64,000 bases of DNA, from contig NC_015559.1 in the NCBI RefSeq assembly GCF_000214215.1, positions 806,001 through 870,000 of the forward strand, written 5' to 3'. A model generated the notes under the pieces. The model worked only from the letters and a program-made list of their open reading frames with translations. It did no database searches and was not told where the DNA came from. The stretch comes from Marinomonas posidonica IVIA-Po-181. GTDB taxonomy: Bacteria; Pseudomonadota; Gammaproteobacteria; Pseudomonadales; Marinomonadaceae. Every line of letters begins with the position of its first letter. Within the stretch, counting starts at the first letter, position 1. The translations under genes were made by a program, and so were the position numbers. This document shows positions 8,772-17,640 of the stretch, one piece after another.

Positions 8772-9281
8772 TTAAAAAAAACTTCTCTCTATGATTAATA
8801 TATCCCCGGGGTATATGTAACTTTCACCTGTGACCTTAGTTTTTTCTCCACCAGGTTTTTTTATATACCAGTCAGAATTAGACGCTCTATCAGTCAGGCC
8901 CCCAGCAAGTGCAATACTCATCGACACTGTGATGTTAGGTTGGTAGGGAAAGCCTCCAGGTTTTTTAACTTGACCATTAATATAAAAAGGCCTGTATTCG
9001 ATGATGGAAACATGAACTTCAGGATTGATGAAATACCCATCTTTCAATTTTTCTGTTATCAGATTTTCTATTTCTTTAGTGGTTTTTTTTGATACATTAA
9101 CATCGCCAATGAAAGGAAAATTTACTGTCTCAGAAGTGTCAATTTTGGCTGTAACATTGACCTCTTTGTCATCGTAAAGATGTATTTTAATGATATCACC
9201 AGCTTTAATGAGATATTCATCTTTAGCAATAATATGACTGCTTGATATAAGTATAAGTAAAGAAATATAAATCTTAATCAT
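8772..9281 (-). CDS. Short polysaccharide export (OPX/Wza-like) periplasmic protein
   Basis: A 169-residue protein with a signal peptide (MIKIYISLLILISSSHIIAK) but no lipobox cysteine. The Poly_export domain follows, starting YLIKAGDIIKIHLYDD, then one SLBB-type soluble ligand-binding beta-grasp domain (RPFYINGQVKKPGGFPYQPN...SIALAGGLTD). It lacks the long C-terminal part that forms the outer-membrane helical barrel in E. coli Wza. Short OPX proteins of this type are thought to work with a separate beta-barrel partner; the preceding gene encodes a candidate. It overlaps that gene by four bases, and the BY-kinase starts one base after it. Confidence 0.86.
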   Translation of the reverse strand: MIKIYISLLILISSSHIIAKDEYLIKAGDIIKIHLYDDKEVNVTAKIDTSETVNFPFIGDVNVSKKTTKEIENLITEKLKDGYFINPEVHVSIIEYRPFYINGQVKKPGGFPYQPNITVSMSIALAGGLTDRASNSDWYIKKPGGEKTKVTGESYIYPGDILIIERSFF

Positions 9282-10441
9282 AGGGTTTTCTCAAAATTAT
9301 AACCTATTGAAAGATAGAGTGCCCATTCCTTACTTGAAGAAGAAAATTCTTTGATCTCATAATTAGCCGAAAGTTTGTACTTTCTATATTTGTTACTAAC
9401 ATTCAATAGAGTTATTTTTTCTGTATCTTTAATTTTGTTAATAATGCTTTTTTTTATGGATTTTTGAGCAGATAGGGATATTGTATGGTTTGGGGTTCTA
9501 ATGTAATTCCACTCGACTGTTAACCCACTTTCTTTATTTTGTGTTTGATTTACTTTTGTGTTTGGTTTTTGAGAGATGGCTGATTTAATCGTAAAATGGC
9601 TGTGTGGAAGAGGAGACCATGTTAGCACACCATTCCAGTAACTTGTTGTTAGACTGGAATGGTTTAGGTCAAGTTTTTTATTTTCTTTTCCATAAGTTAT
9701 GGATAGATCCGTAATAAAAGAAATAGGCCAGGTTATTCCCAATGCTGAGATAGTACTTTTACTATTTTTTGATCGGTCAATGACATCAGGGTATTCTTGT
9801 TTTACCTTTTCGTATTTATAGTAGATTTTTTTATCTTCTAACCATTGGTAGCCTAAGTCTAATGAACGTGTTTGTTCATTTAGGTTCGCATTAAGCGCTA
9901 GATTGGTGTCTGATTTATAGTGCTTTTTATCAAAGGCATAACCCGCTAAAAAATATAGGCTCTTTTGTCCTGACTGAGAAAATACATATCTTGCATTTGC
10001 ACTATGATCTTCAAAAGAATTAAGTTCATCGTTAATGTTTTCTAGATCAGAGGTAAGGCCAGTGCCGCGTTGCTCATCTTCTTGTTTTACATTGCTATTT
10101 AAAAAAAAGGTATTTGACGATGTAGGAGACCAAAAAGAACTCATTTTTAGCGTTTGACTTTGGGCTTCGTCTGCTTTGTCTTCGGGGGAGTATAAGCTGT
10201 ATCCGTATAGCCCTTGAAGGCCATATGTGCCTCCGAGAATAGTACTTTGTAGGTTAAGACTAGGTTGATAATAAAGACTAGAATTCTGGTAGGAAGAGGC
10301 TTTATGACCTGCCTGTAAATCCGCTTCGATACTGGAGCTTCCCAATGTATAGCCTAAACTTTCAGCATAAACAGAAGGTGGGTTAAGGGCCATTTTTGAC
10401 ACTAGACCAATTATGGTGATGCGTCCCAGCTGTAACATCAT
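9278..10441 (-). CDS. Outer-membrane beta-barrel protein of the polysaccharide export unit
   Basis: A 387-residue protein with an N-terminal signal-like segment (cleavage plausible after VYA near residue 26) and many alternating amphipathic strands rich in Tyr, Ser and Asn, e.g. SLYFLAGYAFDKKHYKS and ALYLSIGYNFEKTL. The last strand, ending near the C-terminus with aromatic residues, is typical of outer-membrane barrels. I do not recognise a specific family, but similar barrels accompany OPX and BY-kinase genes in exopolysaccharide loci (EpsL- or BBP2-like). It is the first gene of the minus-strand unit, with AGGA before the ATG. Likely role: the outer-membrane pore or docking partner for the short OPX protein. 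Moderate confidence in role, good in barrel topology. Confidence 0.65.
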   Translation of the reverse strand: MMLQLGRITIIGLVSKMALNPPSVYAESLGYTLGSSSIEADLQAGHKASSYQNSSLYYQPSLNLQSTILGGTYGLQGLYGYSLYSPEDKADEAQSQTLKMSSFWSPTSSNTFFLNSNVKQEDEQRGTGLTSDLENINDELNSFEDHSANARYVFSQSGQKSLYFLAGYAFDKKHYKSDTNLALNANLNEQTRSLDLGYQWLEDKKIYYKYEKVKQEYPDVIDRSKNSKSTISALGITWPISFITDLSITYGKENKKLDLNHSSLTTSYWNGVLTWSPLPHSHFTIKSAISQKPNTKVNQTQNKESGLTVEWNYIRTPNHTISLSAQKSIKKSIINKIKDTEKITLLNVSNKYRKYKLSANYEIKEFSSSSKEWALYLSIGYNFEKTL

Positions 10442-10860
10442 GGTGTATTTTCCTGCTTAAAGTTTGCTGCATGTCCATCGAAAGTAAATGCAGATACATA
10501 TGGTTACAAAAAGATACAATCAATATATTTTTTTTTTGTCAGTAATGCAAACTTTTAGTCAGTCTGTCATATTAGTTTAGGTCATTTGTTGTATATGATA
10601 TTGCTGCCTTATTTCATGCACGATGATTTTTATTTACATAAAATCAAAAGCTTATTAACTTCTATACGTTCAGTTATGAGCTTAAATCGCAGATAATTTA
10701 TCTTTCATGGATTTTGCTAGTGAGTAAATGTGTGTTTAGCGATAATTTAGGGTTCTACAGGAAAGCTAAGTAAAAAGCAGTGTGTCGGTATGTGTATTTA
10801 TCTTTGGTAATAGCCTTAACTTATGTTTTTAAGTAAAGCTATTACCCATTATCAATTAAC
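10442..10860. other. 419-base gene-free region between the polysaccharide export unit and pirin
   Basis: AT-rich, with no coding signal. It must hold the promoter of the minus-strand export unit. A weak candidate, read on the minus strand, is TTGATT, 17 bases, TATGTA about 40 bases upstream of the start at 10441. A strong inverted repeat GGTAATAGC/GCTATTACC (10806-10814 and 10838-10846), with a further inner stem, lies just after the pirin stop. It may end that transcript, although no T-run follows. I see no JUMPstart-like element. Confidence 0.45.
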
Positions 10861-11559
10861 TTATGCGAGATCAAATAGCAGCGCTTTACAGCGTGATTGA
10901 CTTAATTTTGTGAAGGTTATTTGTTTAATATCTTGAATTTTTGCACCGTCTCCTGACTTCATCGTGATGTCAGTGGCTAAACTCAGTTCACCCTCAATTA
11001 AGTGAATGTAATAGTGTCGTTTAGCGTCGGCCTGCCAAGTCAATTGCGTTTGTTCTGCCATGATGAGTTGATGTAAACGCATGTCTTGCTTGATAGCTAA
11101 GGTACCATCTTGACCATTCGGCGTGATAATGTTGGTTAAACCTTCCGCTTCGCCGAAAGCTTTTTGTTGGTAGCCAGGATCGCCGCCTAAACGATTGGGT
11201 TGAATCCAAATCTGCAAAAATTTCAGTGTTTCATTGTCTGAGGCATTGAATTCGCTGTGATAGATTCCTGTACCGGCCGACATTAGTTGGTATTCGCCCG
11301 CTGGTAGCGTTTCAACATTCCCTGTACTGTCTTTGTGTGCGATGGTGCCTTGCAATACTAGACTGAGAATTTCCATGTCTTTGTGACCATGTGTTTCAAA
11401 GCCGGCACTTGGCCTGACGGTGTCATCGTTGATGACTCTAAGGTGAGAGAATCCCATATGTTGTGGGTCGAAATAGCTACCAAAGGAAAAGCTGTGATAG
11501 CTGTTGAGCCAGCCAAAATTAGCGTGGCCGCGATCATTTGCCGAGCGTAACTGAATCAT
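10861..11559 (-). CDS. Pirin-family bicupin protein (YhhW-like, quercetinase type)
   Basis: A 232-residue bicupin. The metal site known from E. coli YhhW is fully present at the same numbers: His57 and His59 in ETHGH, His101 and Glu103 in YHSEF. YhhW has quercetin 2,3-dioxygenase activity in vitro, but the physiological substrate of bacterial pirins is uncertain. Length (231 in YhhW) and the N-terminal block IQLRSANDRGHANFGWLNSYHSFSF fit. It is a single gene, divergent from a LysR-type regulator at 11688, which may control it. Cytoplasmic; no signal peptide. Confidence 0.9.
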   Translation of the reverse strand: MIQLRSANDRGHANFGWLNSYHSFSFGSYFDPQHMGFSHLRVINDDTVRPSAGFETHGHKDMEILSLVLQGTIAHKDSTGNVETLPAGEYQLMSAGTGIYHSEFNASDNETLKFLQIWIQPNRLGGDPGYQQKAFGEAEGLTNIITPNGQDGTLAIKQDMRLHQLIMAEQTQLTWQADAKRHYYIHLIEGELSLATDITMKSGDGAKIQDIKQITFTKLSQSRCKALLFDLA

Positions 11560-11687
11560 AATCTGTCTCCTATTTATTTTGTAAAATGTCCTCTACGAGA
11601 ATAGGGTCAGTTTAGAAGAGGGCTATAAGAAAGAAAATCGGAAGCTTTTGAGTTAGTATTTCAAAAAATTTGAAGAAAGGTTTGGCG

Positions 11688-12620
11688 ATGGCACATGCAG
11701 TGACTTTGGAAGCGTTAAGGGTTTTGGATGCTATTCATCAATTCGGCAGCTTTACAGCGGCGGCTGAGGCTTTGTTTAAGGTACCGTCTGCTTTGACTTA
11801 TACGGTAAAAAAACTAGAAGATGATCTTGGGGTTTCTTTGTTCGATCGTACAAGACAAAAGGCGATTCTGACACCAGCGGGTTTGCTGGTATTAGAGCAA
11901 GGGCAAAGCATTTTAGATGCGGCAACGCGTTTGGAAGATTCCATTAAGCAACTGGAGTCTGGTTGGGAGCCAAAGTTAAGAATAGCAAGGGATACGGCGT
12001 TATTAGAGAGGCCTTTAATGACCGTTGTTGGAGAGTTTTTGAAGCATAATCGTCCGCTTGAACTGACGTTGTCAGAAGAGGCAATGGGGGGCGCGTGGGA
12101 TGCTTTGCAAGATGATCGAGCCGATTTGGTGATTGGTGCGACAGGAGAATTGCCAAAAGGTCATGTTCATACGCGAGCACTGGGTGAATTAGAGTTTGTG
12201 TTTGCTGTCGCACCAACACATCCGTTAGCCTTGCTGGAAGGTGCCATCACGGCGATGCAATTACGGCAATACCCCGCAATTGTCGTGGCCGATAGTTCAA
12301 AAATCTTGCCTGCGAGAAATAGCGGCATTTTTGAGGCACGCCAAGTGATTCGAGTGGACTCCATGCGCAGTAAGATTCAAGCTCAATGCCTTGGTTTAGG
12401 AGTAGGTTATTTGCCTAAGCATCGCATTCTTGATGAGTTGAAGACTGGGCGTTTAGTGTTGAGGCAGTGTGAATTGCCGAGACCAAATCAAATGGCCTAT
12501 TTAGCATGGCGAAAAGAGCAACCAGGCCGGGGGTTAACTTGGTTCGTTGAACAGCTAATGCGACAAGATTGGCAATTAGTGTCTGTATTAAGCGTAAAGA
12601 ACGGTGTCGATTTACACTAA
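11688..12620 (+). CDS. LysR-family transcriptional regulator
   Basis: A 310-residue LysR-type regulator: N-terminal winged HTH (ALRVLDAIHQFGSFTAAAEALF, then SALTYTVKKLEDDLGVSLFDR) and a periplasmic-binding-like effector domain from about residue 90. I prefer the ATG at 11688, preceded by AAAGG, over an in-frame TTG at 11670. It is divergent from the pirin gene and directly followed by an AEC-type transporter whose start overlaps the SD just after its stop, so it may regulate either. Effector unknown. Confidence 0.9.
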   Translation: MAHAVTLEALRVLDAIHQFGSFTAAAEALFKVPSALTYTVKKLEDDLGVSLFDRTRQKAILTPAGLLVLEQGQSILDAATRLEDSIKQLESGWEPKLRIARDTALLERPLMTVVGEFLKHNRPLELTLSEEAMGGAWDALQDDRADLVIGATGELPKGHVHTRALGELEFVFAVAPTHPLALLEGAITAMQLRQYPAIVVADSSKILPARNSGIFEARQVIRVDSMRSKIQAQCLGLGVGYLPKHRILDELKTGRLVLRQCELPRPNQMAYLAWRKEQPGRGLTWFVEQLMRQDWQLVSVLSVKNGVDLH

Positions 12621-12630
12621 AGGAGTGTGT

Positions 12631-13569
12631 GTGTTTAGTATTTCGTTATCTATTTTACCTGTCTTTGTCTTGCTCATGGCTGGAGCTTTGTGCCAGCGCT
12701 TACGCTTTCCTGCTGATGGCTTCTGGGGGAGTGTTGATAAATTAACCTATTGGTTACTGTTCCCTGCTTTATTGTTTGCTAACACCTCTCAAATCGATTT
12801 TTCTAATGGCATGTTAGCGAGTTATGCATTGATCTTGTTGCTGGCTCTGGTGGTCACAGCGGTGTTTGTTTTTTTGCTCACTTGGTTGTTGAAGATTGAA
12901 GCGCCAACCGCTTCTTCAATGCTGCAAGCAGGCGTTAGGTTTAACACCTTTATTGTGTTGGCTATAGCCGGCAGTGTGTATGGTGACGAAGGTTTGGTGT
13001 TAGCGATACTGGGAGGGGCTATCTTGGTGCCGTCGATCAATGTGTTTATGGTGATTTCCATGGTGATTATGCATGGCTCATCGTCTAGTAAAAGTCACAG
13101 CTTACCTAGGTTGTTAAGTGGCGCCTTAATTCGTAATCCACTGATCATTTCCATTGCTTTGGGTGTCAGCTTGAATTTATTGGGATTAACACCGATTTTG
13201 GTGGTATCTGATGTGGCGAATATGCTGGCGAAATCCGCTTTGCCTATGGTGCTGTTGGCGGTTGGTGCCAGTGTAAGAATTGACGCTATTCGTTCAGTCG
13301 GAGCTACTTTTTGGTTGTCTGCTACCGCGCGATTTTTAGTCTTCCCTGCGACCATTATTTTGGCTTGCTGGTGGTTGGATGTGACAGGGTTGCCTGCCCT
13401 TGTGGCCGTTTTGTTTGGCTTTGTACCAACCGCAACATCGGCATACGCGTTGGCCAGACAGCTAGGAGGAGACGCGGATAAAATGGCGGCCTATATTACC
13501 TTGCAAACTCTGATGTCGATTTTAATTCTGCCTATCTGTATTTGGTTGAGTCAGTTGGTGATTCAATAG
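12631..13569 (+). CDS. AEC-family (auxin efflux carrier type) transporter
   Basis: A membrane protein of about 312 residues with ten predicted hydrophobic segments, family AEC (bile-acid/arsenite superfamily fold). In bacteria such carriers export or import small carboxylates such as malate or malonate, but the substrate here is unknown. I chose the GTG at 12631 because AAAGGAG (12619-12625) lies five bases upstream; an earlier in-frame GTG at 12604 would overlap the LysR gene and bury this SD. The blocks GVRFNTFIVLA and LLAVGASVR, and the C-terminal FVPTATSAYALARQLGGD, are typical of the family. Probably co-transcribed with the LysR gene. Confidence 0.85.
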   Translation: MFSISLSILPVFVLLMAGALCQRLRFPADGFWGSVDKLTYWLLFPALLFANTSQIDFSNGMLASYALILLLALVVTAVFVFLLTWLLKIEAPTASSMLQAGVRFNTFIVLAIAGSVYGDEGLVLAILGGAILVPSINVFMVISMVIMHGSSSSKSHSLPRLLSGALIRNPLIISIALGVSLNLLGLTPILVVSDVANMLAKSALPMVLLAVGASVRIDAIRSVGATFWLSATARFLVFPATIILACWWLDVTGLPALVAVLFGFVPTATSAYALARQLGGDADKMAAYITLQTLMSILILPICIWLSQLVIQ

Positions 13570-13579
13570 CAGCGAGAAC

Positions 13580-13620
13580 AAATAAGCCAGCGCACCCTTT
13601 TAGGGCGAACTGGCTTATTT
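13580..13620. terminator. Bidirectional terminator between AEC transporter and galU
   Basis: AAATAAGCCAG (13580-13590) pairs perfectly with CTGGCTTATTT (13610-13620), with an inner CCC/GGG pairing. It lies between two convergent genes and has an A-run and a T-run on opposite flanks, so it can serve both. Confidence 0.8.
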
Positions 13621-13634
13621 AAGATGGTTAATCT

Positions 13635-14471
13635 TTAAGATTCAGTTGGATCTTTATAGATGTTTTTGTAGCAGAAATTCGTCGCGTCAACAAAACCATC
13701 GACACTACCACAATCAAAGCGCTTACCTTTGAATTTATAAGCCAAAACACACCCTTCTTTTGCTTGCTGCATGATGGCATCTGTAATTTGTACTTCACCA
13801 TTTCGACCAGGCGGTGTATTGCGAATTTTGTCAAAGATATCTGGCGTAAGAATATAGCGACCAATAATAGCAAGGTTGGATGGCGCGTCTTCTTTGGATG
13901 GTTTCTCAACCATGTCAGTCACTCGGAAAAGTCCTTCCATCATGGATTCACCTTTAATCACGCCATACTTATGTACTTCGTCTTCAGGTACTTCTTCAAT
14001 GGCCACAATAGTACAACGAAATTGGTTGTAGAGTTTTACCATTTGCGCCATGACACCGTCGTCTTCACCGAAACAAAGGTCGTCCGCTAAGACGACGCCA
14101 AAGGCTTCGTCACCGATTAAAGGTTCGCCGGTCAAAATGGCATGACCTAGACCTAACATGTTGTTTTGACGAGTAAAAGAAAAGTTTACATGGTCGATAA
14201 GGTGACGAATGCCTTCAAGATATTTTTCTTTACTGGAGCCTGAGATCTGGTGTTCCAGTTCGTAGCTAATATCAAAGTGATCTGCAATGGCTCGTTTGCC
14301 TCGTCCTGTTACAAAAGTAACATTGTTAAGACCTGCGGCTGTTGCCTCTTCGACACCATATTGCACAAGTGGTTTGTTAACGATTGGAAGCATTTCTTTG
14401 GGCATGGACTTAGTGGCTGGCAAAAAACGGGTGCCGTAGCCTGCAACAGGGAATAGACATTTGCGTATCAT
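13635..14471 (-). CDS. galU: UTP-glucose-1-phosphate uridylyltransferase
   Basis: A 278-residue nucleotidyltransferase making UDP-glucose from UTP and glucose-1-phosphate. The N-terminal signature KCLFPVAGYGTRFLPATKSMPKEMLP is diagnostic, followed by VEKPSKEDAPSNLAIIGRYILTPDIF and GEVQITDAI. The length is a little shorter than E. coli GalU (302). UDP-glucose feeds surface glycans, and via Ugd (gene at 49827) UDP-glucuronate, so it supports the LPS core locus and the export unit in this window. Single gene with its own terminator. Confidence 0.96.
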   Translation of the reverse strand: MIRKCLFPVAGYGTRFLPATKSMPKEMLPIVNKPLVQYGVEEATAAGLNNVTFVTGRGKRAIADHFDISYELEHQISGSSKEKYLEGIRHLIDHVNFSFTRQNNMLGLGHAILTGEPLIGDEAFGVVLADDLCFGEDDGVMAQMVKLYNQFRCTIVAIEEVPEDEVHKYGVIKGESMMEGLFRVTDMVEKPSKEDAPSNLAIIGRYILTPDIFDKIRNTPPGRNGEVQITDAIMQQAKEGCVLAYKFKGKRFDCGSVDGFVDATNFCYKNIYKDPTES

Positions 14472-14544
14472 AGTTTTTCCTTAAAATGGCTGTGTAAAAT
14501 GGCTGTCCAAACATGGGCATAGCCAGCCTGTTTCATTGATGCCA

Positions 14545-15426
14545 TTAGTATAAGGCATCTTTTGTGACAGTTAATATCACCTTAGTTAAGCGATCCAATA
14601 TTGGGGCGTTAAGTTTGTACCAATGCCAATAAAGTGGCAAGGCGATTTTGTCATCTGGAAACAGGGAAATTAGCTGCCCGTTTTCAATTTGCTGTTTTAC
14701 TTGGACACTAGGAACTAAAGCACAGACTGTGCCACCCATGACGAGCTCGACAAACCCATGAGAAGATGGATACCAGTGGCTGTTATTTGCATCGGCTTTT
14801 ATTTTAAGGCATTCGTTCTGGTATCTTTCCCACAGCTCATCGTTTTCGTTATAGACTAGAGAAGGGGAGTTGGCGACGGACTGGACACTGATGTCACCCA
14901 TTAAATAGTGATCAATAAAAGATTGGGTTGCGACCAACTCGTAACTCATATCGCCCAAAAAAACCACATCTCCACCCGCGACAGGCGTACCAATCTGGCT
15001 TAAACAAGCCACTACTTGCCCACTCTGCAGCATGCTGCGAGTTTGTAACTGGTCAGCAGCTTTGATGTGCAGTTTAGTGGTGCTGATGCTAGCGAATGCT
15101 TTCATAACTTGAATAAACCAGGTGGCAAGCACGTCATTGTTGGTCGCAATATTAAGTGGCTGATGGCTGACTTCCCCATGAATGCTTTCCTGTAATCCCT
15201 CTTCTAACAAACTTATCTTGTTTAAGTGAGCAAGAAGCTTTTCTCCTAGTGAGGTTGCTATTACGGGTCTGGCGCGAATCAGTAACGGACGACCGTATTC
15301 CAGCTCTAAGCGTTTGATGCTTTGCGATACCGCTGATTGAGTGATGTGAAGTGCCGTTGCAGCCTTGTCAAAGCTTTGGTATTTAACCACTGCTTGTAAG
15401 CTGATAAGTGCTTTATAATCAAACAT
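14545..15426 (-). CDS. argP: LysR-family regulator, ArgP (IciA)-like
   Basis: A 293-residue LysR-type regulator with an N-terminus very like ArgP: DYKALISLQAVVKYQSFDKAATALHITQSAVSQSIKRLE. ArgP senses lysine and arginine and activates argO, the basic amino acid exporter. Here the gene is divergent from a LysE/ArgO exporter with 87 AT-rich bases between them, the classical arrangement for this pair. Size matches ArgP (297). The symbol is assigned on sequence resemblance plus this neighbour. Confidence 0.85.
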   Translation of the reverse strand: MFDYKALISLQAVVKYQSFDKAATALHITQSAVSQSIKRLELEYGRPLLIRARPVIATSLGEKLLAHLNKISLLEEGLQESIHGEVSHQPLNIATNNDVLATWFIQVMKAFASISTTKLHIKAADQLQTRSMLQSGQVVACLSQIGTPVAGGDVVFLGDMSYELVATQSFIDHYLMGDISVQSVANSPSLVYNENDELWERYQNECLKIKADANNSHWYPSSHGFVELVMGGTVCALVPSVQVKQQIENGQLISLFPDDKIALPLYWHWYKLNAPILDRLTKVILTVTKDALY

Positions 15427-15513
15427 AAATTTTACTAATGTAGTTTTAATTTAATTAATTTTAATTTAGTTCTCCCATTGCATAAGATCAAGCCAATTAT
15501 GAGGAGATGAGCT

Positions 15514-16119
15514 ATGTTGGCTTTAATGAGTGGTGCGATCACCAGTGGTGGTTTGATTATTGCGGTGGGCGCGCAGAATAGCTTTTTATTAGAGCAAGCG
15601 TTAAAACGCCATTACGCGTTTCCTTTGGCATTATTGTTTATTGTGAGCGATGCAATCTCCATGATGTTAGGCGCATTTGGACTTGGGATGCTATTGCAAA
15701 CACATGATTGGTTACTGATGACATCTCGTTGGGGCGGTGTCGCATTTTTGACTTGGTTTGCTTACGGCAAATGGCGAGCGTCCTTTCTAGAGGAGCATTT
15801 AATTTTGGAGCTTTATACCAAAAAACTCACTCTTTGGCCTTTGTTGATGATGGCCTTGGCTGTGACTTGGTTGAACCCGCATTTTTATTTAGACACCATG
15901 ATTTTAATTGGCAGTTTGGCCAATCAATGGCAAGAAGATAAATGGCAGTTTGTCATGGGTGGCATACTGGCATCCATTATGTGGTTTCTATCCTTAGCGT
16001 TTGTTGGACGATTATGTGCAGCCCTGCTGGAAAAAACGGCATTTTGGCGTTGGTTTAATCGTATCAATGCACTGTTGATCTGGTTTATTGCCTTTCAAAT
16101 TGCCACCCAGCCTTTCTAA
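15514..16119 (+). CDS. argO: LysE/ArgO-type basic amino acid exporter
   Basis: A 201-residue inner-membrane protein with about five or six hydrophobic segments. The N-terminus GGLIIAVGAQNSFLLEQALKRHY contains the GAQN-F block conserved in LysE and ArgO, and TWLNPHFYLDTMILIG carries the central LNPH motif of this family. It exports arginine or lysine, protecting cells from excess and from canavanine in E. coli. GAGGAG precedes the ATG. Divergent from the ArgP-like regulator, which likely activates it. The 3' end overlaps a GCCACCC/GGGTGGC hairpin at 16102-16129. Confidence 0.9.
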   Translation: MLALMSGAITSGGLIIAVGAQNSFLLEQALKRHYAFPLALLFIVSDAISMMLGAFGLGMLLQTHDWLLMTSRWGGVAFLTWFAYGKWRASFLEEHLILELYTKKLTLWPLLMMALAVTWLNPHFYLDTMILIGSLANQWQEDKWQFVMGGILASIMWFLSLAFVGRLCAALLEKTAFWRWFNRINALLIWFIAFQIATQPF

Positions 16120-16129
16120 GGAGGGTGGC
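16102..16129. terminator. Hairpin at the 3' end of argO, possible terminator
   Basis: GCCACCC (16102-16108) pairs with GGGTGGC (16123-16129), with an inner CCTT/AAGG stem. It spans the argO stop codon and faces the convergent MFS gene. No T-run follows, so its role in termination is uncertain. Confidence 0.4.
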
Positions 16130-16146
16130 TTGAAATAACGGAGTGG

Positions 16147-17430
16147 TTAGAGCTTGATTTCCACCTCATGGCTTTTTTCTTCGGTTTGAATAGAAGAGTC
16201 GGCCTCGACTAGCATTTCTGCGGTGGCAACAGACGAAACGGTCAGTGCTACTGGAATTTGATCCCCTTGTTCTTCGATAACCATCGCTGGTTGCGCATTA
16301 ATACGGTACAAGGCCACTAGAATGACAAAAATGTTCATGAAAGACACGAACCAGAAAAGCGCGTTTAGGCTGATCCAGTCCATCAAAATGGCTGCCACTA
16401 GAGGGCCAATCATCCCGCCGACGCCATTGAGCAAGATAATACCGCTACTGGCGGATAAAATTTGCTCCGGTCTAAGCTGATCATTAATGTGTGACGATGC
16501 CAGTGAATACATGGGAAAGATAAAGGCTCCAATCATAAACATCCCTACCATCATGATGATCTGGTTATCCATCTTGTAGCCAAAAGGCACAATGAGAGCC
16601 GTTACACCGCCAACGATGGCCACCCACAGAATGGTTACTCGTCTATCTTGTCGGTCTGATAACAAGCCAATCGGCCATTGTAATAACATGCCGCCGATGT
16701 AACTGGCACCTGTAAATAGGGATATTTGGATGATGTTCATACCGATGCTTTTGGCATACAAGGCCCCTAAGCTGAGCATAGCACCTGATGTAATACCAGC
16801 AATGGTGACGCCTGTCACACCAAGTGGCGCGGTTCGAACTAAGCCCATGATGTTGAGCTTTTCCGGAATATCAATGGTCGGTGATGGGGTTCTGACCAAT
16901 AATAATGGTACCAAGGCCAAAGAAATCAGTACGGACGTTAAAATGAAGAGTCCGTAACCTCCTGGCGAGGCAATATTTAGAAGAGCCTGACCAAACGTCT
17001 GGCAAGCCCAAATTTCAATAATATAAATGGAGAATAAACGGCCACGTGTGGTATTGGTGGAAATTTCATTTAGCCAACTTTCGGTGACAATAAACAAGGC
17101 GGCGTAGCATAATCCGGTACACATACGCATAAAGATCCAAAACCAAGGATTAACCAACACTGACTGCATTAGGATGGTGATAGAGGCTAGGGAAGCCACC
17201 GCCGCAAAGACTCGAATATGGCCAACGTTCTTGATCCAGTTTGGTACAATCAAGGAACCCACAATGAAACCTAAATAATAGGCCGACATGATTAACCCTG
17301 TGGCGGACGTATTGAACTCTTCAATGGACGCGCGGATACCAATTAGCGAGCTTTGAAGGGCGCTGGCTATGGTTAAAATCGCAATGCCAAAGAGCAAGCT
17401 CCAGATAGGCAACAGGGTTTGCTTTAACAT
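16147..17430 (-). CDS. MFS transporter, YcaD-like
   Basis: A 427-residue major facilitator superfamily protein with twelve membrane segments. The N-terminal block LSAYYLGF-type sequence (MSAYYLGFIVGSLIVPNWIKNVGHIRVFAA) and the loop after helix 8 (QWPIGLLSDRQDRRVTILW) resemble the YcaD/YfkF group of uncharacterised permeases. The C-terminus (about residues 395-427) is a soluble acidic tail of unknown role. Substrate not predictable. It stands alone between argO and the choline transporter genes. Confidence 0.85.
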   Translation of the reverse strand: MLKQTLLPIWSLLFGIAILTIASALQSSLIGIRASIEEFNTSATGLIMSAYYLGFIVGSLIVPNWIKNVGHIRVFAAVASLASITILMQSVLVNPWFWIFMRMCTGLCYAALFIVTESWLNEISTNTTRGRLFSIYIIEIWACQTFGQALLNIASPGGYGLFILTSVLISLALVPLLLVRTPSPTIDIPEKLNIMGLVRTAPLGVTGVTIAGITSGAMLSLGALYAKSIGMNIIQISLFTGASYIGGMLLQWPIGLLSDRQDRRVTILWVAIVGGVTALIVPFGYKMDNQIIMMVGMFMIGAFIFPMYSLASSHINDQLRPEQILSASSGIILLNGVGGMIGPLVAAILMDWISLNALFWFVSFMNIFVILVALYRINAQPAMVIEEQGDQIPVALTVSSVATAEMLVEADSSIQTEEKSHEVEIKL

Positions 17431-17602
17431 GTCATGTCCTTGTTCATTTCACTGGAAAATCTGAAAAAAGCAGTTGGTTAATATTTCGGCAGACTATACC
17501 GATAGATTTACTGAATGCAATGCTTATTCTCCGGTAGGGAAAGGTTTTTTGTCTCGATTGAAAAAGCACTTTGAACGTGAGGATAACGCTAAGAAACAGT
17601 AC

Positions 17603-17633
17603 AAAAAAGCGAACCAAATTGGTTCGCTTTTTT
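17603..17633. terminator. Terminator of the choline transporter operon
   Basis: AAAAAAGCGAACCAA (17603-17617) pairs with TTGGTTCGCTTTTTT (17619-17633). A near-perfect hairpin with A/T flanks, eight bases after the minus-strand choV stop. Confidence 0.9.
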
Positions 17634-17640
17634 GTGGAAA

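Noticed and set aside
12604-12630. Upstream GTG start for the AEC transporter
   Set aside because: It would overlap the LysR gene and place the AAAGGAG SD inside the coding region; the GTG at 12631 fits better.
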